42,991 bases of DNA from Kordia jejudonensis. Its GTDB lineage: Bacteria > Bacteroidota > Bacteroidia > Flavobacteriales > Flavobacteriaceae. Shown here one piece after another: positions 8,816 to 15,576 of this stretch. The DNA is taken from contig NZ_LBMG01000047.1 of assembly GCF_001005315.1 (NCBI RefSeq), forward strand, positions 1-42,991. The letters are read 5' to 3'. Below the pieces are notes generated by a model. The model saw only the letters and a list, made by a program, of their open reading frames with translations, made no database searches and was not told the origin of the DNA. Position 1 is the stretch's first letter. Each line of letters opens with the position of its first letter. The position numbers and the translations under genes were made by a program.

Positions 8816-9028
8816 ATGTTAAAGAAAATTAGGAATTTACAAGGAACAAAACATCTTTCTAAGAAAGAACAACAAAAGTTAAAAGGAGGAAATGTCGATG
8901 GTTATACTTGTCCAACTGGACCATACTTAGTGTTTGGGAATGGTTGTAATGGGAATGATCATTTACATCCACAAGGTCACTGTTTGTGTTGTGAAGCGCC
9001 ATGGCAAGGTCCGATTCGAGAGCTCTAA
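8816..9028 (+). CDS. Bacteriocin-type GG-leader peptide, 70 aa
   Basis: The leader MLKKIRNLQGTKHLSKKEQQKLKGG is of the other Bacteroidetes type (MLKxIxNLxGxxxLSKxEQKxIxGG), which resembles double-glycine leaders cleaved by C39 peptidase-ABC exporters. The 45-residue tail has five Cys, including HCLCCEAPW near the end, plus several Gly, Asn and His. The start is the ATG at 8816; the overlapping ATG at 8812 is out of frame and stops after six codons. An inverted-repeat operator and a promoter-like box lie 30-75 bp upstream, and a terminator follows. No exporter is encoded in the window; function (bacteriocin, signal or redox peptide) is unknown. Confidence 0.8.
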   Translation: MLKKIRNLQGTKHLSKKEQQKLKGGNVDGYTCPTGPYLVFGNGCNGNDHLHPQGHCLCCEAPWQGPIREL

Positions 9029-9046
9029 GAGTTTATTAAATGTTTT

Positions 9047-9074
9047 GAAGCGAGCTTTTGGGTTCGCTTTTTTA
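9047..9074 (+). terminator. Terminator after the 8816-9028 peptide gene
   Basis: AAGCGA (9048-9053) pairs with TCGCTT (9064-9069), followed by a T run. Confidence 0.7.
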
Positions 9075-9083
9075 TTTACTATA

Positions 9084-9125
9084 CTTCCCATATTTAGGTA
9101 AGAATTTTAATTCTTATCTTGGAAG
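9084..9125. promoter_or_regulatory. Extended imperfect palindrome upstream of the 9153 peptide
   Basis: CTTCC at 9084 is matched by GGAAG at 9121-9125. Inside, GGTAAGAATT and AATTCTTATC face each other around two T. It ends 27 bp before the start codon, so it could be an operator or a 5' UTR hairpin. No T run follows, so it is not a plain terminator. Confidence 0.4.
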
Positions 9126-9152
9126 TAATTGTTAACCATAACTTTTATCAGC

Positions 9153-9326
9153 ATGAAAAAAAGAAGTATTAAATCGTTAAAATTAAGAAAAAAGACTGTT
9201 TCAAACTTACACAAGCATTCAGTTTCAGGAGCAGCAGCAGGAACAAATTCTTGGGTTGGTTTGTGCGGATCATCTTGGGATGTACCATGTAAATGGACAG
9301 ATTTTTTATGTGATATTTTTGATTAA
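9153..9326 (+). CDS. Lanthipeptide-type leader peptide without a Gly-Gly site, 57 aa
   Basis: The start MKKRSIKSLKLRKKTVSNL fits the KSLxLxKxxVSNL leader well. The usual GG is replaced by SGAAAG (about residues 26-31). The tail is about 26 residues, Trp-rich (three Trp) and has three Cys (GLCGSS, VPCKW, FLCDIFD). I chose the ATG at 9153 over the upstream TTG at 9129 because it gives the canonical MKKR leader start. It lies between two terminators and is probably monocistronic. Loss of GG may mean a different leader peptidase site or a decaying paralogue. Confidence 0.7.
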   Translation: MKKRSIKSLKLRKKTVSNLHKHSVSGAAAGTNSWVGLCGSSWDVPCKWTDFLCDIFD

Positions 9327-9348
9327 TCAAAGTATTTCAAAATAAGAT

Positions 9349-9373
9349 AGCGAACTTTCGGGTTCGCTTTTTT
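9349..9373 (+). terminator. Terminator after the 9153-9326 peptide gene
   Basis: AGCGAAC (9349-9355) and GTTCGCT (9362-9368) form a perfect 7-bp stem with a 6-nt loop, followed by a T run. Confidence 0.8.
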
Positions 9374-9440
9374 ATTGAATTCATTCTTCAGCTACCACAA
9401 GTATGATACTTTTAGAAAATTATCAAAAGTAATTTCTTAT

Positions 9441-9487
9441 CTAAGCACTTTCCACAGCAATCATAGAAATTTCCACATTGCCAAATT
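9441..9487 (-). pseudogene. 3'-terminal remnant of a second ridA-like gene
   Basis: The 46 bases at 9442-9487 match 15106-15151, the 3' end of the intact ridA gene, with three mismatches. Read on the minus strand the remnant encodes FGNVEISMIAVESA and a stop, against FVNVEISMIAVEGA in ridA. The stop codon is TAG here and TAA there. Upstream similarity is lost at once, so only the last ~15 codons survive. The 68-aa frame at 9412-9618 runs in another frame over this DNA and is not a gene. The rest of the 9374-9689 gap shows no other gene. Confidence 0.7.
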
Positions 9488-9689
9488 ATAATACGTTTTA
9501 TCACTTTTATAGACTTCATGTTGCCATTTTCAGACATATAATAAAAAACGAAAAACAGGTCTTTCTGTCTGGTTTCAAAAATAGCATAAGTATATCTGCC
9601 TGTTTTACAGTGACTCATGACTTTTGAGTAGGAATTTATTTTATATTCGTTTCAGAATTAATCTAAATAACTAATTAAAAACTACTACC

Positions 9690-10427
9690 ATGAAAAAAAA
9701 ATATTTTAAATCAATTGGGCTTGTTGTTCTAGGAGGAATATTATCAGCCTTTATTTTTTCTTTTTCTCCAAAAATGTTACCATCTAATCAAACTACATCG
9801 ATATCCAATCCTTCTGAGCCTAAATTATCTAATAAGGTTTGTCTTGAAGAAGCTCAGCATGAAATAGCAGCGTATCAAATGTGGTTAAAATATTTACCTA
9901 AAACAGTTTCATTTGATACTTCAAATTCCAAAAAAGTTAAAATTAATTTCCATCCTAGAGAAATAGATGCGGAAGATTGGAAAATTCTAAATGGGTATAT
10001 TGCCCCTTTTTTAGGAAATAAACCAAAAGACATTAACTCTAAAGAATACTCATACTGTTATTTTCCATTTCATAGCAGATTAAATACATCATATTTCATC
10101 AGTAGAGAAGATATTAGAGAATCATTTGAGTCATTACCAAACGCTGATGGTATTAATGTTTATATAGGAATAAGAGGTCTTAAAGAGCTAAATTTAGATT
10201 CTATGGAATCTCATTTATTTGTAGTGCCAACTAATAAAGTATATAACGAAATTTTGAAAGACTCTGTTTTAAAAGATCATTTAATTGATCACAACCTTGT
10301 AAAGAACGCCTTGGACTTGACACATCCATGTCCTAAATTATGTGATAAAGACTCTGAGTTGTACTATCCACCTCTGAAATCAAGATATGAATCAATATCT
10401 ATATCATGTTTAACTAAAAAAGATTAA
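9690..10427 (+). CDS. Exported PCPxxC-family protein of unknown function
   Basis: The 245-residue protein starts with a hydrophobic export or anchor segment (about residues 8-28). Past a linker it has an IR..F.SLPNADGINVYIGIRGLKE stretch (about 142-166) and a DLTHPCPKLC motif (209-218). Together these match a family I know from Bacteroidetes genomes with a GIRxYxGL...D(L/M)(S/T)xPCPxxC signature and no assigned function. A second divergent member lies at 12689-13627. It is the first gene of a run with the membrane protein, histidine kinase and regulator, 21 bp upstream of the next start, so it may feed the signal those proteins sense; that is inference. Confidence 0.65.
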   Translation: MKKKYFKSIGLVVLGGILSAFIFSFSPKMLPSNQTTSISNPSEPKLSNKVCLEEAQHEIAAYQMWLKYLPKTVSFDTSNSKKVKINFHPREIDAEDWKILNGYIAPFLGNKPKDINSKEYSYCYFPFHSRLNTSYFISREDIRESFESLPNADGINVYIGIRGLKELNLDSMESHLFVVPTNKVYNEILKDSVLKDHLIDHNLVKNALDLTHPCPKLCDKDSELYYPPLKSRYESISISCLTKKD

Positions 10428-10448
10428 TGGTATTTCAGACTAAATCAA

Positions 10449-11096
10449 ATGGATTATAAAGACATAGTTTTTTTGTATACAAACTTCTCATTATTTATTG
10501 CCTTTGTAATAGTTCTCAGAAATTACCTTCAATTCCCAAAAGAATTGAAGGTAATTTCATGGTATGTCTTTTTATCAGTTATAATTCAATCTAGTTCTCA
10601 GTATTTGGCTTTTCAAAAAGTAAATAATTTATACTTATTACACTTTTTTGTTCCTATTAGTTTCATATGTTTTTCTATTTTCTATCAAAAAGTATTTGAA
10701 AGCTTTTTAAACCGTTATGTGTTGTGGTTGATTATGTGTTTGTTTGTGGTGTTTAGCTTGCTAAATTCACTGTATTGGCAAACTATTGAAACGTTCAATT
10801 CATATGCGCTTTCGCTGGAGAGTGTATTGCTTATTATTTACTCGTTGTCACTTTTTGCGTTGCTTTTAAATGAATCTGTTCGAATAGAGAAAAAAGAAAT
10901 TTTGTCGAGTTTACGATGGATCAACGCTGGGATTTTAATCTATTATACGTCTGGATTGCTCATTTTTTACTTTGGCGATTTGCTGACTCGTTTTTCAAAA
11001 GTGCGGTTTGAAATCAGTTGGCTTTTTCACTCATTTATTTACATTGTTCAATTTATCTGTATTAGTATTGGCTTATGGAAACATCCGAAGAACTAA
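10449..11096 (+). CDS. Multi-pass membrane protein, probable sensor partner of the kinase
   Basis: The 215-residue protein is almost wholly hydrophobic, with about six to seven predicted membrane segments (for example residues 9-23, 37-53, 65-82, 92-106, 122-140, 157-175 and 188-208). I recognise no enzyme motif. Its last 22 bp overlap the start of the histidine kinase gene, so the two are translated together. The kinase itself has only one short membrane segment, so this protein likely supplies the input module that is fused to the kinase in other bacteria. Confidence 0.7.
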   Translation: MDYKDIVFLYTNFSLFIAFVIVLRNYLQFPKELKVISWYVFLSVIIQSSSQYLAFQKVNNLYLLHFFVPISFICFSIFYQKVFESFLNRYVLWLIMCLFVVFSLLNSLYWQTIETFNSYALSLESVLLIIYSLSLFALLLNESVRIEKKEILSSLRWINAGILIYYTSGLLIFYFGDLLTRFSKVRFEISWLFHSFIYIVQFICISIGLWKHPKN

Positions 11097-11869
11097 ATTT
11101 TTTAAACATATTATTGCCCTTGGCGGGAATCATCTTTTTGATTGTTTTGGGTGTGATTTTTATGTACCAGCAATTTCGAAAAAACATCATTCGCCAACAA
11201 TTGGAGCGTGAAGAAATTAAAAATCAATATCAAAAAGAATTGTTACACACTACCATACGCGTTCAGGAAGATGAACGCAAACGTATTGCAAGCGATTTGC
11301 ATGACGAGTTAGCCGCAGCGTTGTCTATTGGTTATATGCAATTGACACAATTAGAAGATGAAAAAGAGTTCAATCCACAAAAAATAGCACAAGTACGTGA
11401 GTTGTTGCAGACCACATTGGCTTCCACACGACGTATTAGTCACGAATTAATGCCTTTGCAATTATCACGATTAGGGTTTGAAAAAGCGTTGCTGAGTTTA
11501 TTAGAAAAAGCGGAAAGCGTTCAACCCATACAAACAAATATGGCGATGAGTAGTAACTGTGATGAGTTGCCGTGGATTATTGAAGTTACGCTGTATCGAA
11601 TGTATTCAGAACTCATTAACAACACCTTAAAACATGCAGGAGCTACCACAATTGACATTAGTATTTTGCGCAAATCTGACCAACTATTTTGTCGCTATGC
11701 AGATGATGGAAAAGGAATTCCTGAAAAACTACTTCATAAAGGTCTTGGTTTAAAAAATATAGAAAGTAGAGTACAAACATTAGACGGAAAATTAGAATTT
11801 GGAAACAGTGATGAAGGCGGATTTTACTGTAAAATCATAGTTCCCATAGAAACAAATAATCAAAAATAA
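11075..11869 (+). CDS. NarL/DesK-type sensor histidine kinase
   Basis: The 264-residue kinase has one transmembrane helix (about 10-31), a coiled linker, a HisKA_3 dimerisation domain with the phospho-accepting His76 in ERKRIASDLHDEL, and a HATPase_c domain with the N box ELINNTLKHA (about 179-188), G1 box ADDGKGIP (209-216) and G2 GLGLKNI. The lack of a periplasmic sensing domain, and the overlap with the upstream membrane-protein gene, suggest a split receptor. The response regulator gene follows 18 bp downstream, giving a complete two-component system. Confidence 0.93.
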   Translation: METSEELNFLNILLPLAGIIFLIVLGVIFMYQQFRKNIIRQQLEREEIKNQYQKELLHTTIRVQEDERKRIASDLHDELAAALSIGYMQLTQLEDEKEFNPQKIAQVRELLQTTLASTRRISHELMPLQLSRLGFEKALLSLLEKAESVQPIQTNMAMSSNCDELPWIIEVTLYRMYSELINNTLKHAGATTIDISILRKSDQLFCRYADDGKGIPEKLLHKGLGLKNIESRVQTLDGKLEFGNSDEGGFYCKIIVPIETNNQK

Positions 11870-11887
11870 TTTTAAAATAAAACTACC

Positions 11888-12559
11888 ATGCAAGAAATAA
11901 TTAAAGTAGGAATCGTAGAAGATCAAGTGTTATTTAGAGAAGGAATTAAATCAATATTAGAAGCTTGGGAGCGGATAAATTTTGTATTCGAATCTCCAGA
12001 TGGTTTTTCCATGCTCGATCGTTTACAAAATAGTCAACAAGTGCCCGATGTGATGTTGGTAGATTTGACATTACCTAAACATGGTAATGAAGAATTTAAC
12101 GGTTGGACAGTTGTTCAGGTCTTAAAAGAGTACTATCCAGAAATGAAAATACTCATTCTCTCAGCACATGATGAACGTTATCTCATAGCCAAATTAATAG
12201 AAGAAGGCGCCAACGGATATCTTGTAAAAGAAAGTACGCCACAAGAAGTATATGATGCTATTGTTGCTGTATTTGAAAGAGGATCTTACTTTAATGAAAG
12301 ATCATTAAAAGCGATACAAAGCAAATTGACAGGAAAACTAAAAACGCCAAAAACACACGAAGCTTTGACGCGCAGAGAAATAGAAGTATTACAACTAATT
12401 TGTCAACAGAAAACGGCAGAAGAGATTGGAAATGAACTATTTATCAGCACCAAAACAGTCAATGGACATCGCAATAATTTATTGCAAAAAACGGGCGCAC
12501 GTAATATTAGCGGATTGGTAATGTATGCCATAAAACACAATATTGTAGAAGCTATATAA
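11888..12559 (+). CDS. LuxR/NarL-family response regulator
   Basis: The 223-residue regulator has a receiver domain with acidic residues E11-D12, the phosphorylation site Asp59 in MLVDLTLP, a later SAHD motif and the KEST lysine. A LuxR-type helix-turn-helix follows over about 160-215 (LTRREIEVLQLICQQKTAEEIG then STKTVNGHRNNLLQKTGA, quoted in parts). It is the last gene of the operon and should receive phosphate from the kinase just upstream. Its targets are not evident; neighbouring peptide genes are candidates only by position. Confidence 0.94.
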   Translation: MQEIIKVGIVEDQVLFREGIKSILEAWERINFVFESPDGFSMLDRLQNSQQVPDVMLVDLTLPKHGNEEFNGWTVVQVLKEYYPEMKILILSAHDERYLIAKLIEEGANGYLVKESTPQEVYDAIVAVFERGSYFNERSLKAIQSKLTGKLKTPKTHEALTRREIEVLQLICQQKTAEEIGNELFISTKTVNGHRNNLLQKTGARNISGLVMYAIKHNIVEAI

Positions 12560-12590
12560 CTTTTAAGAATAGTATATAACTAATCAGAAA

Positions 12591-12623
12591 AGTAAAGCAG
12601 GTCAGAAGATCTGCTTTACTTTT
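12591..12623. terminator. Bidirectional hairpin between convergent genes
   Basis: AGTAAAGCAG (12591-12600) pairs with CTGCTTTACT (12611-12620), with GTC/GAT partly extending the stem. It resembles the hairpins at 13791, 14434 and 15051 (GCAGGTC/GACCTGC-type). Confidence 0.7.
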
Positions 12624-12688
12624 AATTCATTTAACACTTATTGTACTTATTTCTTTATTCCAAATTACAATAAGAATATAAGATTGTA

Positions 12689-13627
12689 TTATGCAAATAA
12701 ATTAGAATACTCATATTGATCAAACAAATTGTGTAAAGTATCTTTTAGAGCATCCAAAGCCTTGTCGTATTGTTTATTTTTCAATAATAGTTTAAAAGGA
12801 ATAATTTCATTTTTATAAAAATTATTCAGCGCAATTTCGTCATTTCCTGTATTACTGTTAGAAATAATTTTAGCGACTACTGGAGAAACAAAATAGTACA
12901 TTTCAAACAATCGTGCTCCACCTTCTATATCTAGCATGAGATAATCTCTAAAAGCTCGATAAACATTTAATTCATCCTCATGATCTGCAAATTTTTCTAC
13001 GGCAAGAGTTGTAATACAAATTTCTGAACCACCACACATATTAGGGCAAGGATCTGTCAAATCCATATAGATTTCATTAACAGGGACGTAACTTATATCT
13101 AAAGCTTTAATGACAGGGCTTATATGATCTCCATTATAACCTAAATCATATTGAACAAATTTAGAATTATCAACTAATATACTTTTCAAACTATCTTTTC
13201 CATAAAAATTACCTCTAGTTATTTCTTTATAGATAAATTCTGGATGATCTTTTGATACATTTATTATGTATTGGGACATAAATAATAAAACTTCTTGAAA
13301 GGTATAGAAATTTCCTTCATGGTCTTGATAACCTTCTTTTCTTAACATGGATTCTGTTGAAAGATTTTTAGACAAACTAGAGCATGGAATTAAAAATAAA
13401 ACTTTAGAATTTGGATTTAAAGAATCTTTTAATCCATACATAAATCGAATTCCTACTACATCTTTATGAAAGTTTAAATTTTTCTCAACAAGAGCTTTGG
13501 GAATTATAAAGCTAGTCTCATCGTTATAAACTTTCTTGTAATTATTTTTTAAAAGGTTATAATCATTTTTTGTAATTGCTTGACCAATATTTCTAGGATT
13601 AGTAACTGTTTTTCTTTGTGTTTCCAT
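12689..13627 (-). CDS. Second PCPxxC-family protein, cytoplasmic form
   Basis: The 312-residue protein shares the layout of the 9690 product: SFIIPKALVEKNL followed by VVGIRFMYGLKDS (about 39-69), a LFLIPCSS strand (78-84) and MDLTDPCPNMC (188-198). Unlike that protein it lacks a signal peptide, has a longer middle region, and adds a mostly helical C-terminal ~110 residues. It is transcribed toward the response regulator, with a shared hairpin between. Its upstream side (13628-13790) is AT-rich with no other gene. Function unknown; the family signature is remembered, not searched. Confidence 0.65.
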   Translation of the reverse strand: METQRKTVTNPRNIGQAITKNDYNLLKNNYKKVYNDETSFIIPKALVEKNLNFHKDVVGIRFMYGLKDSLNPNSKVLFLIPCSSLSKNLSTESMLRKEGYQDHEGNFYTFQEVLLFMSQYIINVSKDHPEFIYKEITRGNFYGKDSLKSILVDNSKFVQYDLGYNGDHISPVIKALDISYVPVNEIYMDLTDPCPNMCGGSEICITTLAVEKFADHEDELNVYRAFRDYLMLDIEGGARLFEMYYFVSPVVAKIISNSNTGNDEIALNNFYKNEIIPFKLLLKNKQYDKALDALKDTLHNLFDQYEYSNLFA

Positions 13628-13789
13628 AATTTTTAAATGATAATTAAATTTAATTTAGTGAGCCTTATATACATAATAAGCCTCTTAAATTCATAATTTA
13701 GTGAAAAATATAAAAATATGAAAGTAAATTGTATGTATTTTTATTGCTTATTCATACGTTAAATAATGAAAAATCTTGTTAATTTTAAA

Positions 13790-13816
13790 AAGTAGGTCAT
13801 TTGACCTACTTTTTTT
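13790..13816 (+). terminator. Hairpin with T-tract, no plus-strand gene upstream
   Basis: AGTAGGTCA (13791-13799) pairs with TGACCTACT (13802-13810), then seven T. The only gene to its left runs on the other strand, so there is no plus-strand transcript to end unless one starts inside 13628-13790. It may be an attenuator or the relic border of a lost cassette. Confidence 0.65.
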
Positions 13817-13870
13817 ATGGAACAGATTCTTTACACTGAATTTGTAAACCCTTCTTTCTGCGCTTACTAG
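13817..13870 (+). CDS. Possible 17-aa upstream ORF, copy 1
   Basis: ATG follows the T-tract of the hairpin immediately, and the frame reads MEQILYTEFVNPSFCAY before TAG. The copy at 14461 reads MKQILYTVFINPSFCAY with the same length. Three residues and one silent position differ. Translation is unproven. Confidence 0.35.
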   Translation: MEQILYTEFVNPSFCAY

Positions 13871-14022
13871 ACGTATTCATTCTTCGCACCTTTACACCAT
13901 CGATAGCTAACGATAGTGAAGCAGCACTCACTTTAAAAAACGATCTTTTTATCAAGAGGAATGATAAAGGCGGAATCTGAAAAGCCTTATGAGTAGGAAC
14001 AATCAATTTAAAAATTAAAATT
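13817..14022 (+). repeat. Leader module copy 1 (duplicated 5' region with 17-aa ORF)
   Basis: This ~206-bp region is about 85% identical by eye to 14461-14665, and both end at the ATGGA of a small gene. It opens with a 17-codon ORF directly after the T-tract (13817-13870: MEQILYTEFVNPSFCAY). Next is a conserved hairpin (CACCATCG with CGATAGTG, about 13910-13933). The 3' part contains a GGCGGAATCTGAAAAGCC segment whose GGC/GCC ends could pair. The least conserved part is the ~30 bases at about 13940-13970. It could be a 5' UTR control RNA or a recombination/cassette border. Confidence 0.75.
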
Positions 14023-14406
14023 ATGGAATATTCAGTACAAGCAAAAGAAAACAGTGTAACTGATGGAACAGGTAAAGAAGCAGGAACTTATCAAAGAGGA
14101 AGTTTAGTTATTATTACAAGTAATCCTGAAGACCAATGGTATTTGGCTGATAATCAAGGATTAGATTGTAACGCTGATGGATTAAGCGTAAGCGATTATA
14201 CGCACGCTAGATACACCAAAGATGGCACAACTATAAACCTAGGAACTATGGTAGGTAGTATAGATGATGGAAACAGCTTTTTTCCTGTGGGAACAATCTG
14301 TGAATTAAGCATTACAAGTGATAATACGCAATTGAAACTGTATTGTTGGGATTCAGATAAAGTAAACAATAGTGGTGCTATTAATGCTTATGTGCAATCT
14401 CGTTAA
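14023..14406 (+). CDS. Small beta-rich protein, possibly LecA-like lectin
   Basis: The 127-residue protein has no signal peptide. By eye it resembles PA-IL/LecA: GTYQRGSLVIITSNPEDQW would match the GQVTSIIYNPGDVITI region, and LKLYCWDSDKVNNSG matches the Ca2+/galactose-binding loop (IYND...NNSG) except that the loop is two residues shorter. Length and the late Asn-Asn-Ser-Gly also fit. This is a pattern-based suggestion, not a confirmed family call. It sits directly behind leader module 1 and ahead of a hairpin terminator, so it is probably transcribed alone. Confidence 0.6.
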   Translation: MEYSVQAKENSVTDGTGKEAGTYQRGSLVIITSNPEDQWYLADNQGLDCNADGLSVSDYTHARYTKDGTTINLGTMVGSIDDGNSFFPVGTICELSITSDNTQLKLYCWDSDKVNNSGAINAYVQSR

Positions 14407-14433
14407 TTGTCTTTATAATTTAGGTTATAAGTA

Positions 14434-14460
14434 AAGCAGGTCTTTTGACCTGCTTTTTTT
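14434..14460 (+). terminator. Terminator after the lectin-like gene
   Basis: AAGCAGGTC (14434-14442) pairs perfectly with GACCTGCTT (14447-14455), followed by a T run that leads straight into the ATG of the second small ORF. Confidence 0.8.
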
Positions 14461-14514
14461 ATGAAACAGATTCTTTACACTGTATTTATAAATCCTTCTT
14501 TCTGCGCTTACTAG
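14461..14514 (+). CDS. Possible 17-aa upstream ORF, copy 2
   Basis: The frame reads MKQILYTVFINPSFCAY then TAG, in the same position relative to the hairpin and the downstream gene as the ORF at 13817. Translation is unproven. Confidence 0.35.
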   Translation: MKQILYTVFINPSFCAY

Positions 14515-14665
14515 GCATGCTCATTCTTTGCACCTTTACACTATCGATAGCTAAAGATAGTGAAGCAGCATTCACTTAAAAAAACGGTCTTTCTGTTAAG
14601 ATTAATAATAGAGGTGGAATCCGAAAAGCCTTATGAGTAGGAAAACCAATTAAAAATTTAAAATT
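14461..14665 (+). repeat. Leader module copy 2
   Basis: This is the second copy of the region at 13817-14022, at nearly the same length (one base shorter). The hairpin is CACTATC/GATAGTG here (7 bp, perfect), where copy 1 has CACCATCG/CGATAGTG. The 3' segment is GGTGGAATCCGAAAAGCC, which keeps potential G-U pairing at the changed base. The downstream coding sequences are not visibly related, so the leader is conserved better than the genes it precedes. Confidence 0.75.
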
Positions 14666-15013
14666 ATGGAAACAATAAATTATTCAAAATCAATAGTCCT
14701 AAAAGTAACAACTGTAGATAATGAATTAACTGTTAGTTTAAATCAAGATGTTCCAGGCGGATCAAAATTTGCTGAAATATACAATCGTTCTGTTTCAGGT
14801 TTTGCTACTGGAGTAAATGATACTATAGATTTTACTAAAACGATGGCTGGTTTAGGTGATTCTGCTGTTCTTACTGCAGTAGCAAGTAATTTTGCTGGAG
14901 GCGGCCAAGTTACATTTGATGTAATAGCAGATGGTAAATCAGCCTTTAAAAAAGATCAAAATTTCAAAGAATATTCTTCTCAACAATGGGCAGTTGCTAT
15001 TGAAAAAATATAG
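14666..15013 (+). CDS. Small hypothetical protein behind leader module 2
   Basis: This 115-residue protein has alternating hydrophobic residues that suggest a beta-sandwich (SIVLKVTTVDNELTVSL, VTFDVIADG) and a Gly-rich middle (SNFAGGGQ). There is no signal peptide and only weak resemblance to the upstream lectin-like protein beyond the initial Met-Glu. I do not recognise a family. It shares the same upstream module and terminator layout as that gene, so the two are probably controlled alike. Confidence 0.6.
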   Translation: METINYSKSIVLKVTTVDNELTVSLNQDVPGGSKFAEIYNRSVSGFATGVNDTIDFTKTMAGLGDSAVLTAVASNFAGGGQVTFDVIADGKSAFKKDQNFKEYSSQQWAVAIEKI

Positions 15014-15050
15014 CACATACATTTTGAATTATAAGTTAGTATTATGTGAA

Positions 15051-15080
15051 AAAGCAGGTTCGTTTTGAACCTGCTTTTTT
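15051..15080. terminator. Bidirectional terminator between the small gene and ridA
   Basis: AAAGCAGGTTC (15051-15061) pairs with GAACCTGCTTT (15067-15077) with T-tracts on both sides, which would serve both the plus-strand small gene and the minus-strand ridA. Confidence 0.8.
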
Positions 15081-15104
15081 AATATTGTATTTTTTATATA
15101 AATT

Positions 15105-15494
15105 TTAAGCACCTTCCACAGCAATCATAGAAATTTCCACGTTGACAAATTTTGGCAAGTTGGCAACTTCTACCGTTTCCCGTGCTGGTGCGGTTGCATC
15201 ATCAAAATACTGACTGTATACTGCATTTATTTCATTAAAGTTATGCATGTCACTGATAAAAATCGACGTTTTTACCACATTTTCAAAAGTCATATTGGCA
15301 GCAGTCAATACCGCTTTCATATTTTCCATTACGAGTGTCGTTTCTTCTTTGATAGAACCTTTGAGAAGTTCTCCCGTTTTTGGATCAATCGCAATTTGAC
15401 CAGAAGTGTATAATGTTCCGTTGATGAGTACTGCTTGATTGTACGGACCAATTGGCGCTGGCGCGTTTGGAGTTGTGATAATTTGTTTTGCCAT
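15105..15494 (-). CDS. ridA: RidA family reactive-intermediate (enamine/imine) deaminase
   Basis: The 129-residue protein matches RidA/YjgF along its whole length: TPNAPAPIGPYNQAV at the start, YTSGQIAIDPKTGEL, a middle QxMxNMxAVL helix, the TSIFISDM strand, and the C-terminal PARETVEVANLPK with the conserved Arg followed by VNVEISMIAVEGA. RidA hydrolyses 2-aminoacrylate and related enamines released by PLP enzymes. The longer upstream reading (to 15647) has no family residues and runs into lptD, so I use ATG 15494. It lies 82 bp after lptD on the same strand. A 3' remnant of a paralogue is at 9441. Confidence 0.94.
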   Translation of the reverse strand: MAKQIITTPNAPAPIGPYNQAVLINGTLYTSGQIAIDPKTGELLKGSIKEETTLVMENMKAVLTAANMTFENVVKTSIFISDMHNFNEINAVYSQYFDDATAPARETVEVANLPKFVNVEISMIAVEGA

Positions 15495-15576
15495 GGTTGG
15501 TTGTTGGTTTATTAAGCTGTTTTTTGTGGATTCGTTAGTTGTTAAATAACCAGTTGATTTATCTAATACCAAAAGT

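Noticed and set aside
9412-9618. 68-aa minus-strand ORF
   Set aside because: It lies in a different frame from the ridA remnant that explains the conserved part, and its product matches nothing I recognise.
13815-14006. 63-aa minus-strand ORF across leader module 1
   Set aside because: The corresponding frame in module 2 has two stop codons with no indel shift, so the frame is not maintained; conservation is better explained at the RNA or DNA level.
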